Shown here in pieces: positions 10,701 through 21,490 of a stretch of 24,501 bases of DNA; the stretch's first letter is position 1; every line of letters begins with the position of its first letter. The DNA comes from Spirogloea muscicola (lineage: Eukaryota; Streptophyta; Zygnematophyceae; Spirogloeales; Spirogloeaceae). The notes under the pieces were generated by a model. The model saw only the letters and a list, made by a program, of their open reading frames with translations. It was not told where the DNA came from and did no database searches. The position numbers were made by a program, and so were the translations under genes. The DNA lies in assembly GCA_009602725.1 (NCBI GenBank), contig WELB01000258.1, positions 26,414 through 50,914 of the forward strand, read 5' to 3'.

Positions 10701-12428
10701 GTTCATCTGAGTAAGGCAGGTGAGAATGATCGCAGAGGAGCTGGAGGGCCATCTAGCAGAGCTCCTGGTTAATCACAGAGCAGGCGTGGTGGTGGCCTTG
10801 CTTACGGCTAGCTCTCGCTTCGGCATCTATCAACAGGAGGCAAGCAACTGCTGCCAGTTGCCTATCAGGATGTCTGTTTGTGAAAACCCATCCAACTTCT
10901 CGCGACGTGTGTCTACTGAGAGTGCCACAGATTTCCTCAGGCATTGACGTGTAATATCTGCTTTGCGCCATGACGCAGATATGTGCAGCTCTGGCAGAGG
11001 CTGTGACAAGCATCGAGCACCCCTCTGCTGCAAGAGGAGTCACCCCCCGCTTGCTTGCCCTTGACCACTTGGGCTCGGGCACAATCAGTTCCCCGCCAGG
11101 ACATGCCAGGCATGTCTCCGTGCTGGGTTCCACGATCCTGCAAATTGTCCTCTGCTTTTCTAAGGTATGTAGGAGCAATCTAGGTTGAAGCACAGAAATT
11201 GTTGGAAACGTTTTGCTAGATTGAAGCCGCAGCAGTGTTGGACATTGCATTAAGGGGGATAAGTGATGGGCCACCTTGCAGGAGGCAAGCCAGCCATATT
11301 GGGCAAGCCTGGCGGCCATGAAAGCAGAGGACTTGGCTGCAGCCGTGAAGGATGGATTGGGTGGCCGAGTGCTTGAGGTCTTCCTCAGCAGTAAAGCTAG
11401 TCACAAACTGAAGCAACGCGCAATATCAAAGTACGTGTCGATGCTGAACAACACGACATACACAATTACTTTGCGAATGTACAAGGCATTGTTGGCTTTC
11501 GTCACCTGTCTTACAGGAGCCCATTTTGCAGGCTGACAGGCAGATTTGTAGAGCTGGCCAAGCTGCCATCGGGATCGCACACAGTGGAGAAATGCTTCCT
11601 AGCTGCAGATCTACGACTCAAGGAGGTAGCGACTTCGTGTCCCTTGACTACGAAGAGATATACTTCCATGTCTGACTTTGAGTATCAGCTGATGGTTGCA
11701 AATGTTGTTGGAAATGTGTTGGAGATGGGAGACACAAAGGTGTTTGCCTGCCTGCGCACTGATGTGGCTGCTGCTTGACTGATGTTCATTCAGAGTCTTG
11801 AGAGACCAGACGTTTTTACATCCTCGAGACTGTGCAGGCAATTGCTGGGGAACTCGCTACAATCCAGAAAGAGCTCGGGCGATTACATCATGGGCCAGTG
11901 CTGATGCAGAAGTGCTCAATCTCTGAGTATGCTGTCACAAACCTTAATCTTCCTCATCACATAGGGACAATTTCTCAACGTTAATCTGGTTTCACTGGAC
12001 AAGTGATACCAAGACGGTGCTTGCGCAGGTTCATGCTGAGGCCCGAGGAATGGAGAGCACGGCAGGCAAAGTCTGTGGGAATGCGGCAGGCCTTCGCTGG
12101 GCTATTTGGCAATCCAGATTACCAGACAACAGGAGAGGAGAGCCCGATAGGATCAAGAGGCAAGCATGAAAAGCCTGCTACTTCAGGTGTCATGACCGAT
12201 ATTGAGGGCACCGCAGCCTCGACTGTGCCTCAGAGTGCTCAAGGTCAGGCGACTGGTGTGTTGAATGAGGGCCAAGATCACGTCAACAGTCAAGTAGATG
12301 ACAGTTTGCAGGCCGTCATGGCAGCACTAGGGGGGGGTGCCAGGGCACCCAAGAGCGCAAAGGCTGCTGAAAGAAAACTTCACTTGCCGGCAAAGAAGAA
12401 ACGAAAGACTCCTATTACATCTGAATAA
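7757..12428 (+). CDS. NOP9: NOP9/PUM23-type pumilio-repeat nucleolar RNA-binding protein
   Basis: NOP9 (APUM23 in Arabidopsis) binds pre-rRNA in the nucleolus and is needed for small-subunit rRNA processing. Twelve exons join in phase to 711 residues: 7757-7797, 7999-8123, 8366-8673, 8805-9110, 9499-9672, 10355-10498, 10720-10839, 10979-11164, 11282-11430, 11532-11625, 11838-11926 and 12029-12428. Family landmarks in order are VDAATASYFAEI; CENALAEAAGQE..DPRCSRVLQDLLE; a degenerate PUF repeat with YGSHVLRNLLALL; and DRFGSHLMEALLRVSSAEL across an exon join. Further on come YKGYLHKLSMHPTANYTVKAL; VSVLGSTILQIVLCF; GLGGRVLEVFLSSK; and ELAKLPSGSHTVEKCF. The chain ends with GPVLMQKCSISEFMLRPEEW and a Lys-rich tail (PAKKKRKTPI), a likely nuclear/nucleolar signal. 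Two introns (8124-8365 and 10840-10978) need GC-AG splicing. The 5' exon is short and Pro/Arg-rich, so the start is the least certain part. The intron at 9673-10354 (682 bases) and the one at 9111-9498 (388 bases) show nothing recognisable. Confidence 0.9.
8142..8192 (+). promoter_or_regulatory. Degenerate telomere-like/telo-box cluster
   Basis: Within the second NOP9 intron, about 50 bases carry ACCCCTAAACCTAAACCCC, TCCTAAGCCCTGA and GAACCCTAAAT, that is, repeated variants of the plant telomere unit CCCTAAA. In plants the short telo-box AAACCCTAA is a known element of genes for ribosome biogenesis and translation, which fits NOP9. A decayed interstitial telomere insertion is the alternative. 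Confidence 0.5.
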
Positions 12429-12686
12429 TAGCACTGAGGTTTTATAATGCTTGAGAGTTCATGTATTGCACAGATGCTGGATATCTTTTGAGGTAAAGAA
12501 TGAGTATATGTAGCAATGTTCATGAGCATGGGGCTGCTCACAAAGCATGCATTTGGCGTGGAGATCAAGTCTTTCCGCAGGCATGAGTCGCAAGTGACAA
12601 GTTGGCGTTTGACTGTACACATAGAGAAAAATTTGCCTGTAAGTAAGCAAGAAAGTCTCAGAAAGAGTCACCATCACGGAAGCTTG

Positions 12687-13582
12687 TCATAGCTTGGCTG
12701 GGGGTGGGGCCAAGTACTTGGTATGCCGCCCTTGAGCAACCATGGAGCCTGTCTCCACAGCCCGTATGTCCACCTGGATGACTGCCAGCGTTCTTCCTAC
12801 TCGTAGCACCTTCGCGTCAATCTCTACCTCCGTCTTCTTGCAACACATTGCGTCCGACTTATATGCCTTAGAATTGACAATTGTAGGCAAGGTGAAGTTG
12901 CTCAAGGTGCAATACCGGTCTGGCTTGAAAACCAGTCTGCTTGAAGAAGCTAACACAGATTTAAGCGCTCAAGGTTGTCGGTCAATGGCTCACTGTAGCG
13001 TAATGGAAGACTTGTGATTGCTCAATAAGCTACCGTCCTGTAACCAGCAGCTGACTTGCATGCAGCAGAGCTAGGATCATTCCAGCATTGTAAGCAAAGC
13101 CTCAGATGACATACCTCGGCCTTGGCGGAGGAAATGTACGAGACATTGATATCTGTGGACACACCGCTTGACGACCCAGTGAGGGACACAAGCGCAGCAG
13201 AGCCGACGACGTCGACCAGCGTGGCGATGGCCCCGCCGTGCAGCGTCGAGTACCGGTTCTGCATGGAGCAGCAGCTTTGGCCCATCAGCAGTCACAGGAC
13301 CAGCGCCACCATAGTCCCTGTGTTCTGCTACCATGACATGCCAGTCGTAGACGAGAAAAGGCGGGGCACCTGCAGCTGCCGCGTGACACGCAAGAGACAG
13401 CGGCAGCGCCCAGGTGCGGTGACGACGACCCGCAGGCCGGGGAGCACGACCGCGTCGAAGCTGCGGCCGCCCGCCTTGCCCGGCGGCGACGGCTCCACCA
13501 GCTTCTCAACCCACTCGCGCGCGCCTGCCGCTCGGGCTGCCGCTTCTGTGGCAGAAGGCGCAGCTTGTGAAGGCCGCTCCAT
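12687..13582 (-). CDS. Hotdog-fold acyl-CoA thioesterase, ACOT13/PaaI-like
   Basis: Proteins of this family hydrolyse acyl-CoA thioesters as small hotdog-fold tetramers. Three exons on the minus strand (13370-13582, 13115-13258, 12687-12836) join in phase 0 to 168 residues, a normal length for the family. Exon 1 ends PGLRVVVTAPGRCRCLLRVT, the strand that leads into the active site. Exon 2 starts NRYSTLHGGAIATLVDVVGS, with the HGG motif at about 78-80 and the downstream Asp/Val helix, then STDINVSYISSAKAE. Exon 3 has IDAKVLRVGRTLAVIQVDI and the terminal AQGRHTKYL signature. The chosen start is the Met at 13582; an in-frame Met lies at 13645. No targeting peptide is obvious with the shorter start. 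It converges with NOP9, with 258 bases between stop codons, and its promoter faces that of the ABCG7-like gene. Confidence 0.9.
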
Positions 13583-14039
13583 CAGATGGAGAGCTCCTCT
13601 CCTTGTGCTCGGCAGCGCGCAGAGGCGATAGTAGGCGAAGATCACTGCCTCATGGTGCCACTGTTCACGATCACACTTGCAGCCTATGTCGCTTCAGCTG
13701 CGTATGCTTATGACCTCCTCGTCCTCGCCATCGCCGCCTCACACTCAGGTACTTCTATGCCTTGCAGACTGCGGTTACGCACAGTGCCAGTGGGGGCCTC
13801 TTCTTTGGGCAGCTCCGTGCTGCGCGGCGCCCGTCGAGTTCGTGTATTGCTCCGGTGTGTCGCGGGCACGTTTTCCTCGGGCTGGGCCACTCACAGCCCA
13901 TGGCCGTGCCTGACGGGGCACGCTGCCGGCTGCAGGCGCTTGCGGCGACAGCCCATGTGAAGCTTTTGCCTTGGGAGGGTGAGCCCGGCTATCCGAGCGT
14001 ATCTGCGTCGGGGCAGGCCACCTCCTCGGGCGGCGCCGC

Positions 14040-14262
14040 GAGTGAGAGCGAGAGAGAGAGCGAGCGCGCGGAGGGGAGAGAGAGGGAGGGAGAGGAAAGC
14101 GGCTGCTGAAATTAAAAAAAGAGAGGGGGGGGGGGGGGGGGGGGGNNNNNNNNNNNNNNNNNNNNNNNNNNNNNNNNNNNNNNNNNNNNNNNNNNNNNNN
14201 NNNNNNNNNNNNNNNNNNNNNNNNNNNNNNNNNNNNNNNNNNNNNNNNNNNNNNNNNNNNNN

Positions 14263-14317
<55 letters not shown>
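14040..14317 (+). repeat. Polypurine tract: GA-rich, G21 run, gap, (GA)n
   Basis: Imperfect GAGA/GGGA sequence from about 14040 leads to 21 consecutive G (14125-14145), 117 N, and a perfect (GA) run from 14263 to 14317. The purine bias is continuous on both sides of the gap, so the hidden sequence is probably more of the same microsatellite. The true length is unknown. Confidence 0.9.
14146..14262. other. Assembly gap (117 N)
   Basis: This is a run of 117 undetermined bases inside the polypurine microsatellite. It lies 141 bases before the ABCG7 start codon, so it affects the promoter/leader region but not the predicted coding exons. Confidence 0.99.
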
Positions 14318-14318
<1 letters not shown>

Positions 14319-14403
14319 CCAGCAGTCCGCCTCCTCCCTCCCCGCCCGCGGCCCGGCGCGACTCCCCGCCCTTGCCGCCGGCGCCGCCGCGGCGGTAGGC
14401 GCC

Positions 14404-17400
14404 ATGGCGCCGTGGGGCCTGCTGGCCGGCGCCGCTGCCTGCATCCTCTTTCCCCAGGTCACAGACAATGCCCCCACTGCCATCATCGACTTGCTGGGCT
14501 TTAGCGACTGGCCCTCTGCCGTTGCTGCCGCCGGTGCCAACCTCCAGCGCCGAACCCCACATTGACGGCAGTTGGGTCCTCCATGGCCGCCTTGCAGCAC
14601 AAGGGCGCCATCCTGGCCCTGGGTGCCGTGGCCACCGTGCTCCGAGGCGACGGCGCCGGTGGCGGCCAGGCGTCCGGCGGCAATGGCGGCGGCGGCCGCG
14701 GCGACGACGAGCTGTTCGTGGGCACCGACGGCGAGGCCACGCGGCCGGCGCGCAGGGTCGTGCTGGAGTGGCACGGCGTCGACTGCCAGCTGCTGGACAA
14801 GCACGGCAAGGAGGTGCGCTTGCCGCCGCCTCGCTCGCCTCGCTGGCGCTCGGCGCGTGCTCTGGCTCTCCGGCAGACTCTCCTGGCGCTCCAAGACCTG
14901 GCCGTGCAATGCCGCTCCTGATGCTCGTGGGATTCTCAATCTCCGGTCCTACCGCCGGCCACGGTGCCACTGATCTCACTGGCGGGACATGGCTTCTCTG
15001 CGCGTCCCCGGGAGCTCAGGCCAAGAGGATCCTGCGGAACGTCAGCGGCGGCGCTCAGCCAGGCCGCCTGCTGGCCATTATGGGCCCGTCGGGCTCCGGC
15101 AAGACCACGCTGCTCAACACGCTTGCGGGCCAGCTCCCGCGCTCCGGTAAGATGCGCCTCCGCGGCCGGCTCCTCATCGACGGCGTTCCCGTGCAGCAGG
15201 CGAGGCTGCGGTGAGTGGCACGACCATGGCGAAGCGCTTCTGTGGCTCTGGCATTTTCTCCAGTCTTTGTTGTCCATTAGCTGAACATTAGCTAACCAAA
15301 ACTGACGACCCCTTTGCGGATGTCTGGCGCTGGATGTACGGCAGGCAGGCGTACGTGCGCCAGGAGGACATCTTCTACTCGCAGCTGACGGTGCGTGAGA
15401 CGCTGGTCATGGCTGCCAAGCTCCAGCTGCCCAAGTCCATGCCCGAGGCCTTCAAGGACTCCTACGTCGACTCCCTCCTCCAACGCCTGGGCTTGGTGCG
15501 TCGCCAGCCGGACCTGCTCTCGGAGCTTCTGCCGGTGCTTCTGCACTGCAGCGAGCTCATGGCCTTGCGCTCGACGCAGGTGGGCGCGGCAGACACCATC
15601 GTGGGCGACAACAAGGTCCGCGGCATCAGCGGCGGCGAGAAGAAGCGCCTGTCGATCGCGTGCGAGCTCATCGCGAGCCCCTCGGTCATCTTCGCAGACG
15701 AGCCCACAACAGGTGACAAACCAGCTGATGCAGTTCACTGGCAGCACAAGCGCAGCAGCACGCGTCACGTGACTCGCGTGTGGCAGAGAGCTGAGCTTCA
15801 CTGTGCTTCTTTGCCTCATCCATCGTGCCCGTTGTGGAAGTGGAACCTCAGCAAGCAGCTTACTGAGCCTCCTCGCTGTGCTTGAGACGTCATGCTGAGC
15901 GCTAGGATCTCAGAATCCTCCTCCCCCTCCCTCGCCTGCTTGCAGGCCTGGATGCGTTCCAAGCCGAGAAGGTGATGGAGACACTGAGGCAGCTCGCAAA
16001 GGACGGCCATACGGTGGTGGCCAGCATCCACCAGCCTCGCGGCTCCATCTACACAATGTTCGACGACCTCTTGCTCCTGGCGGACGGCCTGGTCATCTAC
16101 TCTGGCCACGCTGATGAGGCCCTCTCGTACTTTGGCGAGCTTGGGTAAGGCACTGCACAAACGCATCCCAGCAATTGGTAATTCTTTAGGCTTGGCCTTG
16201 CGTATACCATGAACTCGGTGGCGTGAACTATGGCGCTGTAACTTTGCCTTTTCCAAGCTCTTGTCGCACCACAGGCATGAGCAGAAGACGAATCTTTTAC
16301 CAAGTTGGCTAATGCCACTTGTCGCATGGCATGTCGGCAGGCACACTTGCCCTTTGCATAGCAATCCGGCCGAGTTCCTCTCAGACCTCATCTCCATCGA
16401 CTTCAGCTCTGCGGAAACAGAGGCGCAGACACGGGATAGGGTCACCGAGCTGGCAGCCAAGTTCGGCAAGAAGCAGAGGCAGCAGCCCATGCCGCAGCCC
16501 GACGAGGAGGGAGAGAAACAGGGCGAGGAGGAGCGACTGGGGGCGTTCATCAATGCTAGGAGAGGCGGCTGGTTCACGCAGTTCAGGCTCCTATTCAGAC
16601 GAGCATGGCGACAGGTATGTTGGTTAATTCGCTTGCATTGATAGTGACGAGCAAGCATCATCACGCGGCTTGTCTGGAACCACAATTTACATGATGTTGC
16701 ATGCTTTGTCTGCTGCAGACAATCAGGGACAAGCCCACCAACTTTGTAAGGGGCACGATGAACGTCACATCCGCCATTATATTCGGCTCCATCTTCTGGC
16801 GCATGGGCTTAGGCCAGACTGCCATCCAGGACCGCATGGGCCTACTGCAGGTTGACAAACTTGTGTCTCTCAGTGTGTCTCTTAGAATCATTGCATGTGT
16901 CTTGGGCACTTATCGCAAGCAATAAACATGTCTAGCATGCATCTCAGTAGTGGCGCCTAGTTTGGTTCTTGACTGCATGGGACTTTGCCTTGCTTGCCCA
17001 CTTGCCTCAGTCGCCCCACACAGTGAAGGAATGGTGGTAGTTGCAGCAGTGAGACTGCTGCAACTTGTATCTGCCAAGTGGTTTAGGCCTTGGCTTGTGA
17101 GTTTGTGTAAGCTTTGCATGAGGAAGTCACAAGTGGTGCACTTGCTGCCCAGGTGGCTGCCATCAACACAGCAATGGCTTCGCTGACGAAGACTGTGAAC
17201 GTCTTCCCCCGCGAGCGAGTCATTGTGGACCGTGAACGTAGCAAAGGCAGCTACGGGGTCGGCCCCTACTTTGTGAGCAAGCTTATGGCAGAGCTTCCTA
17301 TCGGCGCTGCCTTCCCGCTGCTCTTTGGAGCAATCGTGTACCCCCTCACTGGCCTACATAAGTCTGCTAAACGGTATGGTCTTCTCTTGCATAGAGTCTC

Positions 17401-18378
17401 AGCTCTGTCCGCCAGTGCATATGAAGGACTCTCAACAGAGATGGGTCTTCCGTGTCATCTTCTCTTCCAATTGTTTATTACCAGCTTCAAGCTGTAGTGT
17501 TGGCATTTTGCAGTTTTCCGGTGCTGGTATTCTGTCTTAAGATGGTGTGTGCATTTCCTATGTGGCTAAAATTTCTGAGCTTGTTTCTTTGGCAATCTTC
17601 TGGTGCAGCTTTCTCCAATTTTGCGGCCTTGTAACTATAGAGTCCTTCACCTCCTCTGCATTGGGCCTTACTGTGGGCTCGCTAGTCCCCTCCACAGAGG
17701 CAGCTCTTGCTCTAGGCCCGTCTATTATGACGGTCTTCATTGTTTTTGGCGGATACTATGTCAACGCAGAAAATACACCTAGCTTCTTCAGATGGATACC
17801 AAGTGTGTCACTCATTCGCTGGTAAGTGTTTGTGTGCATTACCTTTGTCGCAGTGGACCTAAGGAGCCTCTGAAGCAGTGCATAGGCATCTCCAAGTGGC
17901 GTGCTAATTTGCCTAAATTACGGAGCTTTACCCTGACAAAGTGCTCATGAATCACAGGGCATTTGAAGGCTTATGCGTCAATGAGTTTAGAGGCCTGAAG
18001 TTTGACGCGAGGCAACCAACTGATGCTAAGACGGGAGAGCAGGTAAACTCGGCATTCTTTTCTAGCATAGGCTGACCAGAGTGCTTTGGCCACGCTCTAT
18101 TGCAGCAGATCACTTCAGCCGTGCGTCGTACAAGACCAGACCTTAACGTAATGCCTTGATATTTTCTTCAGGTTCTGGAAAGGCTGTCCTTCGGTAACAG
18201 CAGCATCGAGCATGCCGTTCGAAAGGAGGTGCAGATCTTGCTCTTCTGGTATCTGGCCACCTTTTATCTGCTGAAAGCAAAGCGGCCCAAGTTCCAGCCA
18301 CTGGAGGAGCCTTCACAGGAAGAGCCAGTTGTGTCGCCCTTGCCTGACACAACTGAGGTCTCAGAGAATGATATATAA
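14404..18378 (+). CDS. ABCG7: ABCG half-size transporter, ABCG7 (WBC7)-like
   Basis: This is an ATP-driven half transporter (ABC domain first, then a transmembrane domain) that would act as a dimer; the substrate is unknown. Twelve exons join in phase to 691 residues: 14404-14457, 14598-14813, 15020-15210, 15345-15495, 15580-15712, 15946-16144, 16341-16614, 16719-16850, 17153-17373, 17609-17821, 17958-18042 and 18172-18378. A hydrophobic N-terminal segment ([24 protein letters not shown]) precedes a Gly-rich linker, as in plant ABCG7. Walker A is GPSGSGKTT (about 112-120), the Q-loop is [12 protein letters not shown], the signature is ISGGEKKR (about 220), Walker B is VIFADEP, and the H-loop is SIHQPRG (His about 277). 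Membrane-domain landmarks are [58 protein letters not shown] and [11 protein letters not shown]. All introns are GT-AG. The short first exon is the least certain. Confidence 0.93.
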
Positions 18379-18837
18379 TGCCTTGCTTACAAATCCACGA
18401 GACACGGGGACAGAAAGCAAAGCTGGTGTCAGGATAAATTTGTCAGTCAAGTTGTACCGTTTTGTCTTAGCCGGAGCTAGTAAGTAGGTGCGATCATATT
18501 TTCAATTCTGCCAAAGAGGGTCAAAGCATAGTATCATTGTTGCGCATAATTGGAGTCTTGCTGACAAAGTGTTCACTGGCACTTCGTACTGAGCAATAAA
18601 TTGGAAATTGAGATTCAAACGCAAGGTGTTCGTTGCGCGTTACAACGGCAACAGGCCGCGGAGCTCCCCCTGTATCAGAATGGATCTAACAAATTGCACA
18701 GGATCTGGCCATCACTGGCCAGAAAGAATTGTCAAACAATGAGTAGCTAATGAATGAGGAAATTAGACTTGGCAGCCAACTGCTGCACCTTCCAGCAAAA
18801 GAAGCGGTGCCTTGCCTAATAACCACAAGAACCAGTG
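18379..18837. other. Convergent 3' spacer between ABCG7-like and lipase genes
   Basis: About 460 bases lie between the two stop codons. An AATAAA at 18595-18600 is 217 bases after the transporter stop and is a plausible plus-strand polyadenylation signal. Nothing else was recognised. The two 3' UTRs probably approach or overlap each other here. Confidence 0.5.
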
Positions 18838-20898
18838 TCATCGTATTCTATGCACATGTGACTGGCAGAGGTCAAATGTCTCTGCACTACAGCCCCTAGG
18901 CAAAGTGTAGCGTCTGTGACGATGAGGTTTATTGCCTCGCAGTGGCACTCCCAAGTATATCATATGGTCGTAGATACTGTCTCCCAGCACAGACCTGCAC
19001 AACATGGTACAAGGGCTCTAATGTCATTGAGCGGGACTGCACACAGGCTGAGGCATATCAAACAGGAGTGTTGTCACACCAGGTTTAAAGCATGCTCAGG
19101 CAGACTCCTTATACACACCTGCTGCAAGTTGGATCCTCGCCAGATCCATCGCAGACCCTCTCAACTTCAATCTGGCGAATGATACCAATGCTGTAGCTCC
19201 ACACCTGCTTAAGGAATGTCCAAAATTGCTGCTATGAATCCACCAGCGCGCTTCGCATGAGGTTTGAAGGCACAAGACTCACGATAGTAAGCAGTTCTTC
19301 GAACCAAAAAACTTTCCTGAACCTTCGTCAGAAGTACTCTTCCCTCTGATGCCACATAATGGGAGGTGTAGGTAGAACAGGAGGCGTCATACCTCAGTGG
19401 CAATGTGATAGTAGGAGTAGATGTAAGGGGGCGATGACATGGGTGGCAGATGGGGCACCATGTCGTGCTCATGCGTCATGCGCACGGAGTGCGGCACCAT
19501 GTCATTGAAGAAGGCCGCAAAGGCTGCATTGCCCACCCTGGGGCAGCCGAATGTCATGAGCTGCAAGTCCTGCACGTTCATGTTCACTCGGAGGTCCAAG
19601 GCGCACAGGCAGGCGAGGGCAGCACCCAGAGAGTGGCCCGTGATGGCCACCGGTAGGCGCGGGTGGTGCTGCCGAATCCGTGCAATTGCATTGAGCACCC
19701 GGTCCCTGACGGTGCTGTTGTGATAGGCTGCATAAAAGCCTGCATGCACAAGGGCGTTGTCCACCCCGGGGTAATTCAAGTCCAGCTGCAAAAAGTAGAG
19801 GTCCGCTATCCAGTTCACAAGGCTGCAAATGCAGGTCACTTTGAGTTGAGGTCAGAGCATGATATATATCTTGGCTCATACGTTCTTCAATGTCAATATT
19901 CCTTGGTCTAATAAAGCCTCCAGCCTTGTGTACTAGAGCAACCAGCATGTACGCCACGTGCATTCGTATGGGGTCGTGGTATACATGCATAAACCCTCAC
20001 AAATTCCTGTTTGCTAAGTACAGAAGCGGGATAGGCAAGGTTGCCCAGGACTGTGCCAATATTGTACCTCGACTCGTGCGTTCCTCGGAACGCCACGACA
20101 ATCGAGCCCAAGTATGCAGAAATCCCTACATACGCCTGGCATCCATCCCCAAGGCAATCAGAGCACTAAAACCTCCAAAACGCTTGCAACTATTGCACCT
20201 TAGCAATAGTATACCAGCCAGCCGGCATAGCCGACCTACTAAAAGCAAGCAGGAGAGGGTTTTCCACACCGTGAGGCGCTTGGGAATGTCGATGATGACA
20301 TCGAGCATCTGAAAGCCCTGAGCCATAGAGAGCGCAACGAGGACCATCAATACCGCAAGCAGAAACAGAGCAGCGCAACTACTCCCACATCTTCTCCCGC
20401 CGGTCGCTCCACAGCCCAGCAGAAGTCCCCGATGGGCTCACCTCAGTGACGTACCCCGTGCAGCGCGAGCAGTTCCAGCCCAACAACGCGGCCTCGTCGT
20501 CGATGTAGGCCTGCCAGCGCCGCCGGAGCCGCCGTGGAGCGAGGCAGAGCTCGCCGTCAGAGCTCAGAAGGCGCTGCAACGAGCTCTGCTGGGCGCCCAG
20601 AAGCAGAAAGAAGCGCGCACTGGAGCCTCCAAGTCCTGCTAACCGCAGGCTGCCGGGCGAGCTAATGAGTGGGAGACGGCAGCCGAAGGCATCGCCGTCA
20701 TGGCCGGCCACGCCAATGGATGGCAGCAGCGGCGGTCGCGCTCGCACCACGGAGGCGTGCTCCACCAGCGCCAGCGCCACGGAGCGGTTGTACACCGTGC
20801 CCTCCTCCGCCGGCGGCCGCCGCCAGGCGCCGCCAAGGGGGCCGCTGCGTGGAGGGGCGCCGCCGCCGGTGCTGCCTGCGCAGCTCGCGGCGGGGCTG

Positions 20899-20935
<37 letters not shown>

Positions 20936-20960
20936 TGCGAGCCGGCCATTGCCCGCTCAT
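18838..20960 (-). CDS. Class-3 (alpha/beta hydrolase) lipase, secreted or luminal
   Basis: Plant class-3 lipases hydrolyse acylglycerols or related esters. Seven exons (20748-20960, 20442-20510, 20270-20317, 20068-20135, 19393-19822, 19119-19204, 18838-18994) join in phase to 356 residues, the usual size. Diagnostic segments are VYNRSVALALVEHASV, then GWNCSRCTG, GFQMLDVIIDIP, SIVVAFRGTHESS, NWIADLYFLQLDLNYPG and MTFGCPRVGNAAFA. The end matches VW..IEVERVCDGSGEDPTCSRS and DHMIYLGVPL. The nucleophile lies in ITGHSLGAAL (Ser about 197), with Asp in HEHDMVPHLPP (about 253) and His in SYYHIATEVW (about 272). The N-terminus is odd: after MSGQWPARSH come nine Phe codons and two Leu encoded by a homopolymer, then SPAASCAGS; this could act as a signal peptide. 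An Arg/His-rich tail of about 30 residues follows the usual family end. All introns are GT-AG. Confidence 0.92.
20902..20931. repeat. A30 homopolymer inside lipase exon 1
   Basis: Thirty consecutive A on the plus strand read as a poly-Phe stretch in the minus-strand lipase frame. Any one- or two-base length error would shift the only upstream Met (20960) out of frame with the conserved lipase body. Confidence 0.95.
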
Positions 20961-21043
20961 CAGGGGCCGCCGCCGCCGCCGCCCGCGCCGGCGCCGCCGG
21001 CCATGACGGCGGCGGCGTCCGCGGCCTCAAGTCTGGCCCTTGA

Positions 21044-21055
21044 CCTAACCCTAAC
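21044..21055 (+). promoter_or_regulatory. Short telomere-like motif
   Basis: CCTAACCCTAAC, two CCCTAA-type units, lies 84 bases upstream of the lipase start codon. It is too short to separate from chance. It is noted because a longer telomere-like cluster occurs near the NOP9 start. Confidence 0.25.
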
Positions 21056-21170
21056 GCCGACTTCGCTTCGCCGGCGGCTGGCCGCAGTTGTGTGGCCAAA
21101 ATAATTGAAGGAAGGATTTTGAGCTTCCCAAATCACGGCAATAGCTGTGAGAAGAAGTGGCACTCCCAAC

Positions 21171-21282
21171 GGGGGCAAGGGCTGTGAAAAGCCGGGCCAA
21201 AAAATATCGACGAAGTTTCGAAGGGGCCAAAAGCGCTTAGCCAGAGGCCAGCCCAAAGGAAGGTACAAGGTCAGAAAGGGGG
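21171..21282 (+). repeat. Dispersed hairpin repeat, copies 3 and 4 in tandem
   Basis: Copy 3 (21171-21240) is nearly collinear with copy 1 at 3353: GGGGGCAAGGGCTGTGAA, AGCCGGGCCAAAAAATATCG, ACGAAGTTTCGAAGGGGCCA. Copy 4 (21243-21282) follows at once with AGAGGCCAGCCCAAAGGAAG and GTACAAGGTCAGAAAGG, matching copy 2 most closely. The head-to-tail spacing suggests a unit of about 70 bases. Confidence 0.75.
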
Positions 21283-21441
21283 AACAATGTTGCGCATTTG
21301 AATTGAAAGAAACGAGGGCCAAATGGCCAAGTACAGAGGCAAGCACATCTAAAGAAATCTCTCTGAAAGGGCCGGATGGCGCAAGAAGCAGGATGCCAAA
21401 AGGAAAGGAGTAGAGGGGAAAAAGTGGGCGAGGTGGAGGGC

Positions 21442-21490
21442 GATGGCTGTGAGAGGCCAGCCCCGAGGAAATGGACAAGGAATGCAACGA
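21442..21490 (+). repeat. Dispersed hairpin repeat, copy 5
   Basis: GGCTGTGAGAGGCCAGCCCC followed by GAGGAAATGGACAAGGAATG keeps the block order of the family, with a GGCTG/CAGCC hairpin; the 3' block is altered. Confidence 0.65.

Larger units (their letters stand above)
13583..14403. other. Divergent intergenic region with microsatellites
   Basis: This is the presumed shared upstream region of the thioesterase (-) and the ABCG7-like gene (+). Open frames here are low-complexity or lack family features. From about 14040 the plus strand becomes a purine tract (GA-rich), then a G run (14125-14145), unknown bases, and a long GA repeat. A short GC-rich leader (14319-14403) precedes the ABCG7 start codon. 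Confidence 0.6.

Noticed and set aside
14404-14457. Chloroplast transit peptide on the ABCG7-like protein
   Set aside because: The N-terminus is short and hydrophobic rather than Ser/Thr-rich; targeting cannot be decided by eye.
13891-14979. Long minus-strand open frame crossing the N run
   Set aside because: It depends on 117 undetermined bases and a GA repeat read as Ser-Leu, and overlaps the ABCG7 exons on the other strand.
20698-21104. Open frames through the A30 run on both strands
   Set aside because: Low-complexity Lys or Phe runs in GC-rich leader sequence; only the frame that joins the conserved lipase exons is kept.
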